DNA of 54,830 nucleotides. Source: Myxococcales bacterium. Its GTDB lineage: Bacteria; Myxococcota_A; UBA9160; UBA4427. The notes under the pieces are model-generated. The model saw only the letters and a list, made by a program, of their open reading frames with translations, searched no databases and had not been told where the DNA came from. The stretch's first letter is position 1; the number at the start of each line of letters is the position of its first letter. A program made the position numbers and the translations under genes. The DNA lies in the NCBI GenBank assembly GCA_014240165.1, contig JAAZXM010000024.1, positions 1 through 54,830 of the forward strand, in the 5' to 3' direction. Positions 26,904 through 34,145 of this stretch are shown here, piece by piece.

Positions 26904-27694
26904 CGGCGCGCCTGCTGCATCAAGCTGAAATCGAGATCGCCGTCGCCCGGCAAGGGCAGCTTGGCGTTTCGCACCTTGAATTGGTTGGCGACATTTTCGG
27001 CCTCGAAGAAGCTCTCTACGCCGTCGGGTCGAATCAGGAAAATCACCAGGCCTCGATTGATGGCGCGGACCTGTTTAAGGAATTTCTTGTATTCGCCGCT
27101 TCGGACGATTTCGTCGGACGGGATCCGAAAGGAGAAGTCGCCGCGCGAGTGATGCAATTCGAGATATTCGCGCGTGCATTCCACCAGGAAGGGGCGGTAG
27201 TCCGGTCCGATGCCGGTGGGGTCGATCAGGATCGGAGCCCGCAGGCGATTGGCATCGCGCTGGCGCATCTCCTCGCTCTTACGATCGATCTCGGCGTCCA
27301 ATTCCCTGGCCTGCTGGGTAATTTTTCGACTTGCCGCGTCGGCTTTCGCCCGCTCCTTCCTGAGTGCGAGGAGTTGCTCGAGATCCTCCAGGGAGAGATC
27401 GGGGTTCAATCCCAACCCGGAGAGCTGGAGGCCGATCTTCTCGGCATCATCGATTTCGGCCTTGCGGCGAGCGAGTTGCGCTTCGAAATCCTCGAGCAGC
27501 GCCGCGCTCCCGGTGAGGAAGATCTCCACGGCCTCGAAACGTTCGGAGAGTCGGACCTGGTCCAGGGATCGTTCGCCGATTCCCCCTACCGCCACAGCGG
27601 AGAGCAGGAGGATCAAGGTGCCGATCACGCAGGCGAGAACGCTGAGAAAGGGAAAAAGCGATACGTCGCTGTCGTGACGCCGCCGGCGGGCCAA
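26900..27694 (-). CDS. ExbD/MotB-like stator partner B (membrane Asp replaced by Ser)
   Basis: A 264-residue paralogue-like partner with a basic N-terminus, one membrane helix (SLFPFLSVLACVIGTLILLL, about 12-31), a coiled coil (about 60-140) and a C-terminal domain with a short beta/alpha pattern (RGLVIFLIRPDGVESF). Aligned with partner A, the Asp position is Ser18. Without Asp it probably cannot carry protons itself. It lies 3 bases after the channel gene and overlaps partner A, so all three are one operon. It resembles conserved hypothetical proteins of uncultured and planctomycete-like bacteria known to me only as uncharacterised. Confidence 0.65.
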   Translation of the reverse strand: MARRRRHDSDVSLFPFLSVLACVIGTLILLLSAVAVGGIGERSLDQVRLSERFEAVEIFLTGSAALLEDFEAQLARRKAEIDDAEKIGLQLSGLGLNPDLSLEDLEQLLALRKERAKADAASRKITQQARELDAEIDRKSEEMRQRDANRLRAPILIDPTGIGPDYRPFLVECTREYLELHHSRGDFSFRIPSDEIVRSGEYKKFLKQVRAINRGLVIFLIRPDGVESFFEAENVANQFKVRNAKLPLPGDGDLDFSLMQQARR

Positions 27695-27697
27695 GGG

Positions 27698-28771
27698 CTA
27701 ATCGCTTCCCGAGAGTCGCTGGTCCAGGGCCAGCAAAACCCGGTCCGCGAGCCGGTTTGCCGCTGCATCGAGTTGCGCCTCGTCCCGGCTCGAATGCTTG
27801 CCGGATGCTCCGTCCCCCAGGCGCGAGACGAGGTATCGCTGGCAGTAATCATCCACCCGGCCCAGGTAATCCTCCTCGGTCTTCTGGAGGGAACTCGTGG
27901 GAACCATGATGAATATGCTCATCACCAGGGCCAGAAGGGTCGTATCAAAGGCAATGCCCAGGCCAGAAGTGACCACACCGATGGCATCCTTCATGACGTC
28001 GAGGTTGGAAGCCGCCGAAACCGACTCGGAAAAACCCCCGACCGAGGCTCCGATGCCCAGAACCGTTCCGATGAAGCCCAGGATCGGAATCGCCCAGATG
28101 AAGACGCGCAGCATGGTGTAGCTCGAGTCGACGATGTTCTCATCGCGCTCGGCGTCCAGGCGCAACTGGTCGACGGTTTCTGCGACGTTGGCCCTGGCCT
28201 GGAAATGATCGAGGGCGCGGCGGATGCGCTGAAAGAGGAAATCCCGGGAAAAGGCGCCCGGGAGCCGAGAGAGGTAGTCGATGAAGCCCTGGACATTCTC
28301 CGGGTTGATCTCCTCCGAGAGTTCATGGGGAAGCAGATCCAATTCCAAAACGCCCAGTCTTCGCCGCAGGCGCAGGTATTTGGCCGCCAGCAGCACGCCG
28401 CACCAGATCGCCAGGTAGCTGATCGCGTAGGGGACCCAGCCCCGGGCTCCGAAGAGTTGGCCGAAATAGGAATCGCCCAGGGGCATCACCAAGCCAAAAT
28501 AGAAGACCAGGGTGAGGGCCCCGGCGAGCAGGCCCGTCGTAGACAGACGCACGTCCCGAGAGTGATTGTCTTCCGTCGCCTCGCGATTGGGCAGGTGGAG
28601 CGGTTCGCCCAAGGCCAGGCCGACCGGCTTCGCCTCCGGTTCGGCGTGCTCGCCGTTCACGGGCAGGAGAAAGGATTGGTCGCAGGCGGGGCAATCCGCC
28701 ACGCCGCCCGGTTCAGCATGATCAAAATCCGTCGTTTGTTCGCAGTGAGGACACTGGGCGGGGCTCGCCAC
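27698..28771 (-). CDS. MotA/TolQ/ExbB-family channel with cytoplasmic zinc ribbon
   Basis: A 357-residue membrane protein. The N-terminus has a zinc-ribbon-like pattern, CxxC at residues 7-10 and 27-30 (CPHC, CPAC), expected in the cytoplasm. Two hydrophobic helices follow (about 77-100 and 111-133). A MotA/TolQ/ExbB module comes next, with the last two helices (IWAIPILGFIGTVLGIGASVGGF, about 225-247, and GVVTSGLGIAFDTTLLALVMSIF, about 262-284). GFIGTVLGI and GLGIAFDTTLLAL are the family's conserved pore-lining segments. It probably forms a pentameric channel around the two downstream ExbD-like partners and turns ion flow into force or rotation. A role in defence (ZorA-like), cell envelope or motility is not determined. 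Confidence 0.75.
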   Translation of the reverse strand: MASPAQCPHCEQTTDFDHAEPGGVADCPACDQSFLLPVNGEHAEPEAKPVGLALGEPLHLPNREATEDNHSRDVRLSTTGLLAGALTLVFYFGLVMPLGDSYFGQLFGARGWVPYAISYLAIWCGVLLAAKYLRLRRRLGVLELDLLPHELSEEINPENVQGFIDYLSRLPGAFSRDFLFQRIRRALDHFQARANVAETVDQLRLDAERDENIVDSSYTMLRVFIWAIPILGFIGTVLGIGASVGGFSESVSAASNLDVMKDAIGVVTSGLGIAFDTTLLALVMSIFIMVPTSSLQKTEEDYLGRVDDYCQRYLVSRLGDGASGKHSSRDEAQLDAAANRLADRVLLALDQRLSGSD

Positions 28772-28856
28772 TCGACTTGATCTCCTTCTGGGTCGACCGT
28801 TTCCTTGTCGGGGTAATAGGGTAGAGGCTCAGGCCGCAGACAGGTAGCTTTTCCCC

Positions 28857-30080
28857 ATGGCTGATTCCGAGCAGCACTCCCCCCAGGCTCGTCTGCGCGC
28901 TGTGCTCGGATTGCCCGCTTCGGCGGCCTCGAAGCAGCTTCTCGCCCGGGCTCAACGACTTCGCGCGCATATCGAGGAGCGAATCGCCGGGGCGGCGAGC
29001 GAGAGCATAGCCTCGGCCCGGCGACTCGAGGTGGAGCGACTCCGGAAGGGACTCGAATGGGAAACCCTCGCCTCCGGGAAGGGATCGCGGAGGCTTTGGG
29101 TCGGACGCGGGTTGGCTTTCGCCCTGGGCGCCGCTGTGGCCAGCGCGATGCTCGTCGGGTTCGGGGTCTTGTCGAGCCGGGGTCCAGAAGCCGGACTGGG
29201 TACGCCCGGAACGATCAGCGTCCTGGCCTCGCCGGCGGGCGCCACCTGGCGCCTTGTGGATCCAGTGGATGACCGCGTGCTCGGGGAGCATGTCGCCGAT
29301 GGGACGGGGCACCTGTTTTCTCCGGGGGGCTATCGGCTGGAGGTGGCTCACGCGGATTGCCCGGACGACTGGCGCCGTGAGATCACCCTCACGGCGGGGA
29401 CCGAGCAGGACTATGCACCGGGGCTTTGCCAGGGCATGGGAGAGGTCGTGGTCGAGACCAGCGCCGAGGGGGCCCGCCTCCAGATCGATGGTCTCGACGT
29501 GGGTCTTGCCGGCGCAGAAGCCTATGCACTTCGCGCGGGGCCGCATACGCTTCGAGTGGAGAAAAACGGCTACGAGCCCTGGGAGGGCAAGGTTCAGGTC
29601 GAGGCCGACTCGCGGTTGAATCTACGAGCCGAACTCGCCCCTGCCTCTCCGAGCGACTCGGGGCAGCCTGCCGCGGCTTCGGGGCCGCCCTCTCCTCCTG
29701 CGGTCGCGGAGCCTGCTCCCGCGAAAACGGCCTCGGCCTCGCCCGCGAGCCCTATGGGGGGAACGCGCGGGGAGCGAAAGCGAACCGGCAAGGGCGGCTC
29801 AAAGAGCTGGCATGATGCGGTCAAGCATCAACTTGTGAGCGATTACGATCGCAACGGCTCCCGCAGCCTGGATACGCCGGAAGAAATCCAGGGTATCCCC
29901 TGCCCCGTATTGCTGAATCTCGAAGCTTCCTACGAAACCGGGGGTCTGGCTGTGAGCATGATCCACCTTTACGGCTTCGATGGATCCGCCGCGCCGGCCA
30001 ACACCCTGGGTGTCACCTCAGCGATGCGAGGGTACGCGTACGACCGGATGAAAGACTGCGGGCTCAGGACACGGCGCTGA
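28857..30080 (+). CDS. PEGA-domain membrane protein with EF-hand-like motif
   Basis: A 407-residue protein. A coiled cytoplasmic-side N-terminus (about 1-80) precedes one membrane helix (about 85-107, LAFALGAAVASAMLVGFGVL). Two tandem PEGA-like repeats follow in the external part (about 118-180 and 195-258; YRLEVAHADC, then HTLRVEKNGYEPW). A Pro/Ala/Ser-rich linker (about 260-310) leads to a C-terminal domain beginning with a calcium-loop-like DYDRNGSRSLDTPEE. PEGA domains are thought to be surface or cell-wall associated. The gene is divergent from the motor trio across 85 bases, so the two could share control. The C-terminal function is unknown. Confidence 0.75.
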   Translation: MADSEQHSPQARLRAVLGLPASAASKQLLARAQRLRAHIEERIAGAASESIASARRLEVERLRKGLEWETLASGKGSRRLWVGRGLAFALGAAVASAMLVGFGVLSSRGPEAGLGTPGTISVLASPAGATWRLVDPVDDRVLGEHVADGTGHLFSPGGYRLEVAHADCPDDWRREITLTAGTEQDYAPGLCQGMGEVVVETSAEGARLQIDGLDVGLAGAEAYALRAGPHTLRVEKNGYEPWEGKVQVEADSRLNLRAELAPASPSDSGQPAAASGPPSPPAVAEPAPAKTASASPASPMGGTRGERKRTGKGGSKSWHDAVKHQLVSDYDRNGSRSLDTPEEIQGIPCPVLLNLEASYETGGLAVSMIHLYGFDGSAAPANTLGVTSAMRGYAYDRMKDCGLRTRR

Positions 30081-30531
30081 AGGCACCGTGGTTGCCTTCG
30101 GCAATCACATTGAGAAAGACTTCGCCTTCGACGTGAACCAATTCCTCGGAGTTGCCGCCCTCGAAGTAGATATCCTCCATGCCGACCAGCTCATCGTCGA
30201 CGATGGTGCGAATGCCATAGGCGGCTCCGGCAGCCGGAATTTCGCCGCCGGCACAATCAAAGAAGAGGGAGGCGGCATCCTCTCGGGCGGTCAAGCGAAG
30301 GTTTCGCTCCAGCTGGCGCTTCAACTCTTCCAGGTCGAGTTCGCGACCCGCCGGGAGGATCGGCATCAGGTACCCGCTTTCGTCTTCCAGCAGGACGGCT
30401 CGGACGATTTTCTCCGCGGGGATCGAGGCGGCTTTTTCGCTCTCGGCGGTGGGCGAAGACGAGGGGTCAACGACTTCGTAATGAACGCGGTTGACGTCGA
30501 GAAACCATTTGACGCGGGATGAAATGGACAT
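30064..30531 (-). CDS. YbaK/ProX-type aminoacyl-tRNA deacylase domain protein
   Basis: A single-domain protein of about 155 residues of the YbaK/aa-tRNA synthetase-associated family. These hydrolyse mischarged tRNAs, such as Cys-tRNA(Pro) or Ala-tRNA(Pro). Family features are the basic start (SSRVKWFLDVNRVHYE), the core (AEKIVRAVLLEDESGYLMPILPAG, with K in the substrate-lid position), and PAAGAAYGIRTIVDDELVGMEDIYFEGG. ATG at 30531 is chosen because ggag lies 9 bases upstream; the longer frame to 30606 has poor features. The stop end overlaps the convergent PEGA gene by 17 bases. Which amino acid is cleared is not determined. Confidence 0.85.
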   Translation of the reverse strand: MSISSRVKWFLDVNRVHYEVVDPSSSPTAESEKAASIPAEKIVRAVLLEDESGYLMPILPAGRELDLEELKRQLERNLRLTAREDAASLFFDCAGGEIPAAGAAYGIRTIVDDELVGMEDIYFEGGNSEELVHVEGEVFLNVIAEGNHGAFSAVS

Positions 30532-30706
30532 GGGGGGGATTCTCCGAGTGTGGGAGGAGGAACCTCGCCCACCCGGGATTCCCAGGGAGATGGAAAGCGC
30601 CGCCACCTCGCTTGGAGATCAATTCCTGCCTGCTTGAAGCGATGCACCTCAGCGCAGGCAGGGAGACGAACCGGGGGGTGGCGTGAGGCTAGCAGAGCGC
30701 CCGGGC

Positions 30707-32086
30707 TCAAAGCATGATTTTCTGCCAACGCCCCCGGCGAAAGCGGATGCTCAGCAGGCTCGACTTGACGCAGTAGTCGAAGAGAAGCGCCGCGAAAACC
30801 CATTCCACAGAGAAGTCCAGCAGCGCCAACAAGCCGGCGACACAACCGCGAACCACTACGAGCCCCGCCAGAGTGGTTAGAAGGGGAAAGCGTGTGTCCC
30901 CGGCCCCACGCAGCGCACCGCCCAGGGTGAAATCCACCGCCATCAGGGGTTGGGCTGCGCCCAGGATGTAGATGAAGATCACGGTGAGTCGAATCACCTC
31001 CGGCTCATCGATCATGAACGATGCGATGGATTCGGCAGTCGCGATGATCAAGGCGCTCAGCAGCGCCATGGTCAGAACCGCGAGGCGCAGCGCCCGCCAA
31101 CCGGATTGTTCAGCGCCGGCGGGATCGCCCGCACCCAATTTCTGGCCCACGTGTGTCGAGGCCGCGATGTTGAAACCGAAACCCACGACGAAGGAAAACG
31201 AGAGAATCTGTACCCCGATCCCATACGCCGCATAGGGCGCAGTGCCATAGAGCGACACGATCCACAAGAAGATGACGAAGCCCACTTGCATGGCCGCTTG
31301 TTCGAGACCCGCCGGATAGCCGATGCGAAAGAGTTGTCTCACGCGCTCTCGGGTGACCGCCCTACCCCTTCGAAATTCAACGCGCAGATACCCCCCGCAC
31401 CACAGCAGCAGCGTCGCCAGCGAACCGGCGAGCAAGGAGAGCCCGCTCGCCAACGCAGCACCTTCGACCCCCATGGCGGGAAAGCCGAAGCGCCCGTACA
31501 CCAATCCGTAAACCAGGAAGACATTGAGCACGTTCGTGACCAGGCCGATCCAAAGCGGGGTCATGGTGTCCCCCGCTGCCCGCAGCGCTGAGCCGATCAC
31601 CATGCTGATCGCGAAGGCCACGTTGAAGAGGCTCATGATGCGAATGAAGGCGGCTGAACTGGCGAGGGTCGCGGCATCGAGTTCAAAGATCGAAGCGAGT
31701 TGATCCGCGAAGAGCACCGCGGGAAGCGTCATGAGACCGGCGATGGCGCAGCATAGGACCAGCGACGCTCGGGTGACGAGCGCGGCCTCCGCCCGATCGT
31801 TCGCTCCCCAAGCCCGGGCCACAAGCGCGGTGGTTCCCGCGGTCACGGCAATCATGACCGCTTGGAGAATCCAGAAGATTCGATGGCCCGTGGTGACGGC
31901 GGCCACTGCGGATGAGCCCAGGGAAGCGACGATCTTGATATCCACGAGGCCGACCATCGCGTAGGCGAGATTGCTCAGCACGGCGGGCCAGGCCAGCCGT
32001 AGGATTCCAGGCATTTCCCTCTCGGACCCAGGCAAGCGATCGCCAGGGTCTTGGGCGGGACGCCGCCGCACCGACTCGGAAGACAT
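30707..32086 (-). CDS. MATE-family multidrug/metabolite efflux transporter
   Basis: A 12-helix antiporter of about 459 residues in the MatE/NorM superfamily. Twelve hydrophobic segments are evident, arranged as two homologous halves; NLAYAMVGLVDIKIVASLGSSAVAAV is the first conserved segment. The second half has GYPAGLEQAAMQVGFVIFLW and later GGALRGAGDTRFPLL, a conserved loop pair typical of these exporters. It likely couples Na+ or H+ to export of cationic or phenolic compounds. ATG at 32086 is chosen because of the gaggga ribosome site; the reading frame reaches 32212 without a better start. Confidence 0.88.
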   Translation of the reverse strand: MSSESVRRRPAQDPGDRLPGSEREMPGILRLAWPAVLSNLAYAMVGLVDIKIVASLGSSAVAAVTTGHRIFWILQAVMIAVTAGTTALVARAWGANDRAEAALVTRASLVLCCAIAGLMTLPAVLFADQLASIFELDAATLASSAAFIRIMSLFNVAFAISMVIGSALRAAGDTMTPLWIGLVTNVLNVFLVYGLVYGRFGFPAMGVEGAALASGLSLLAGSLATLLLWCGGYLRVEFRRGRAVTRERVRQLFRIGYPAGLEQAAMQVGFVIFLWIVSLYGTAPYAAYGIGVQILSFSFVVGFGFNIAASTHVGQKLGAGDPAGAEQSGWRALRLAVLTMALLSALIIATAESIASFMIDEPEVIRLTVIFIYILGAAQPLMAVDFTLGGALRGAGDTRFPLLTTLAGLVVVRGCVAGLLALLDFSVEWVFAALLFDYCVKSSLLSIRFRRGRWQKIML

Positions 32087-32298
32087 CTTTCCCTCGTGCC
32101 GCCGCATCGCAGGACCGGGGTGTCTCGACTGGACGGCCGGATCGAGGGTCTGGCCTCGGCAGCGCGGGCATGGTCTAAGCCCCGGGCCACGCCTGGCGGC
32201 GGCGGCCGACACTAGCCCGAAATGCCTCGAGGGTCGATGCGCCCCTGGGAGTCAGGGGTGCTCGATTGACCTCGGGCGCCCGTGCGGGAGCCGTTTCT

Positions 32299-32931
32299 TC
32301 AGACGGGGAAGGCTTCGCAGAGCAAGGCGTCGATGCGATCGCCGTTGAGCGAGCCGCGCTGGCAGAGCGAATCCGCGATGATCGAGACACCGGACCAGTG
32401 GGCGCGAAGGAGTCGTTCGGCTTCGTTCCAGTACTCTGTATAGAAGGTCGTGCTCTCACGGGAGAGCCGCACCGTGTCGGCCAAGCGGGCGAGCCCCTGG
32501 CGATCGGCTCCAAAGCGCTTGATCTGGTCCTCGCTGAGCAGGTCCTGGGGCGAGGCGTCACCGCATCCGATTCCCTGGAAGAGCACCTCGCCCAGAGTTC
32601 CCGCGTACGACAACACCCCGTGCGCGTCGACGATGGCCTCGGGTGAAACCGGAGCCGGATTTCCCCGGCGGGGTAGCCCGGAGTCGGGCCGACAGACGAT
32701 CGGGATCGGGAGGAGTGAATAGGTACTCATCTGGGGAAGGCCACCGGGCTCGTCCGCGAAGAGGTTGATCTCCCGGATCACCTGCTCTCCGTAAAGTGTG
32801 AAACAAACCACGGCGTGAGCGGCTTCATGGTGAGCGAGGAGCGCCACCCGCTCGGGTGAGGCCGTGACCCGAATCGGGGCGCTTCGAGTCGGGGACGATT
32901 GGACGATCTGTGTGGTGGGTACTCCCGGCAT
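32299..32931 (-). CDS. Stand-alone M41 (FtsH-like) zincin domain protein
   Basis: A 210-residue protein with the zinc peptidase motif HEAAH (35-39) in a LLAHHEAAHAVVCF setting, typical of the FtsH protease domain (HEAGHA). It continues with the AGTLGEVLFQG segment and an acidic QDLLSEDQI that could supply the third Asp ligand. There is no AAA module and no membrane segment. Such solo domains are known in many bacteria, with unclear substrates. Residues around YTEYWNEAERLL form the usual C-terminal helices. A 7-bp hairpin lies just upstream of its ribosome site. Confidence 0.7.
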   Translation of the reverse strand: MPGVPTTQIVQSSPTRSAPIRVTASPERVALLAHHEAAHAVVCFTLYGEQVIREINLFADEPGGLPQMSTYSLLPIPIVCRPDSGLPRRGNPAPVSPEAIVDAHGVLSYAGTLGEVLFQGIGCGDASPQDLLSEDQIKRFGADRQGLARLADTVRLSRESTTFYTEYWNEAERLLRAHWSGVSIIADSLCQRGSLNGDRIDALLCEAFPV

Positions 32932-32945
32932 TGTGTTCTCCAGAA

Positions 32946-32964
32946 GCCCGGCTTTCGGCCGGGC
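32946..32964 (-). promoter_or_regulatory. Stable hairpin next to the ribosome site of the M41-like gene
   Basis: On the minus strand GCCCGGC and GCCGGGC form a 7-bp perfect stem with a CGAAA loop, followed immediately by ttctggagaacaca and the start codon. The stem lies just ahead of the Shine-Dalgarno sequence, where it could modulate ribosome entry or mRNA stability. No T-tract follows, so it is unlikely to be a terminator. Confidence 0.4.
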
Positions 32965-33253
32965 GAGCGCGAGGGGGTACGCGTTCCGGACCCCCTGTAT
33001 CGGCCTCTGAAAAAAAATGTTGAGGGATTGCCGCTTGGGCTAGGTGGGTGTAAAACACCATATGTGAAGACTTTCTGTAGTTCGGCTCTCGCGGGAAGAA
33101 AAGCCGCTAGAGCAGTGTGTATCTGCCCGGCGCGCGATATTCCGTTCATTGAAAATATGACGGTGTGGGTTTCGCCTCGCCGCCTAGTTGGCTAGCAACT
33201 GTCACCGGGATCGCTCTGGTCGGCCACGGCTCTTTGTGCCTTCCCGCCGATCA

Positions 33254-33271
33254 AGACCTGTGAGACCTGTG
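33254..33271. repeat. 9-bp perfect tandem repeat upstream of the TonB operon
   Basis: The unit agacctgtg occurs twice in tandem, about 47 bases before the first gene of the operon. A tandem activator or repressor site is possible. Confidence 0.45.
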
Positions 33272-33317
33272 TGAAGTGAGCGAACCTCAGCCAGCAACCC
33301 TGGCGCTGTAAAAACCA

Positions 33318-34145
33318 ATGCGCCGTTCATCCTATGTGGGGGAAAACTTGCCGACTATCGCGGACGTCCTTATTGGACGGCCTTCCCGACGAATCGTGAT
33401 TGCCTTGATGGGCTTCGCATTTCTGGCCGCTTCGGTTGCCAGTGCAGCCGATATCGAGACGGCGATCGCCGAGGAACGCCAAGGAAACGAAAAATCAGTT
33501 GAATCGCAGGAGAGAATCAATTCGGTCGATGACCAGACCGACTCGATGGCCTCGGAATACCGAGCCATCATCGACCAGATTGAATCCTTGCGTGTCTACA
33601 ACGCCCAGTTGTCCAAGCTGATCGCGTCTCAGGAAGCCGAACTTGCTTCCCTGGATCAGCAGATCGCCAACGTTACGGTCATTGGCAGGGAAGTCACCCC
33701 GCTGATGCTTCGTATGGTGGATGGCTTGGACCAGTTCATTCAACTCGATGTGCCCATGCTCCCCAAGGAGCGCACCGAACGTCTTGCTGGGCTTCGTGAG
33801 TTGATGGACCGCGCCGATGTCGAGGACTCGGAGAAGTACCGGCGCATCATGGAGGCCTATCAGATCGAGAACGAATACGGCCGAACCATCGAGGTCTACC
33901 AGGATACGCTCACGATGGATGGCCAGGAGCGAACGCTGGACTTCCTTCGCGTTGGGCGCATCAGCCTTCTCTATCAGACCTTGGATGGGGAAGAAGTCGG
34001 CGCCTGGGACCAGGCCCAACGCAAATGGGTCAAGTTGGGTAGTGAATATCGTGATTCTATCCGCAAGGGGGTCCGCATCGCGCGCAAGCAACTCGCGCCT
34101 GACATGATCCGCGTACCCGTATCGGCTCCGGAGGCAGCACAGTGA
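33318..34145 (+). CDS. DUF3450 periplasmic coiled-coil protein of the TtpC/TonB2-type operon
   Basis: A 275-residue protein. A signal peptide (basic then IVIALMGFAFLAASVASA) precedes a long coiled coil (about 45-115) and the DUF3450 core with the conserved DFLRVGRISLLYQT and KWVKLGSEYRDSIRKGVRIA. In known operons DUF3450 proteins always precede TtpC-ExbB-ExbD-TonB genes and are thought to aid that complex in the periplasm. ATG at 33318 has no clear ribosome site; a TTG at 33348, which follows ggggga, is a plausible alternative. Its stop overlaps the ttpC-like GTG start (GTGA). Confidence 0.85.
   Translation: MRRSSYVGENLPTIADVLIGRPSRRIVIALMGFAFLAASVASAADIETAIAEERQGNEKSVESQERINSVDDQTDSMASEYRAIIDQIESLRVYNAQLSKLIASQEAELASLDQQIANVTVIGREVTPLMLRMVDGLDQFIQLDVPMLPKERTERLAGLRELMDRADVEDSEKYRRIMEAYQIENEYGRTIEVYQDTLTMDGQERTLDFLRVGRISLLYQTLDGEEVGAWDQAQRKWVKLGSEYRDSIRKGVRIARKQLAPDMIRVPVSAPEAAQ

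Larger units (their letters stand above)
32932..33317. other. Divergent intergenic region with hairpin and tandem repeat
   Basis: Between the M41-like gene and the DUF3450/TonB operon. Two structures are visible: the RBS-proximal hairpin at 32946-32964 (leftward gene) and a 9-bp tandem repeat at 33254-33271 (rightward operon). I saw no Fur-like box by eye and no coding frame. Confidence 0.45.

Noticed and set aside
23620..28771. Zorya defence system
   Set aside because: No ZorC, ZorD or ZorE type genes, the helicase is HelD-like, and the stalk proteins lack a visible OmpA/peptidoglycan motif. Kept only as a distant comparison.
33220..33317. Fur box before the TonB operon
   Set aside because: No recognisable GATAAT-type inverted repeat by eye; only a direct repeat is present.
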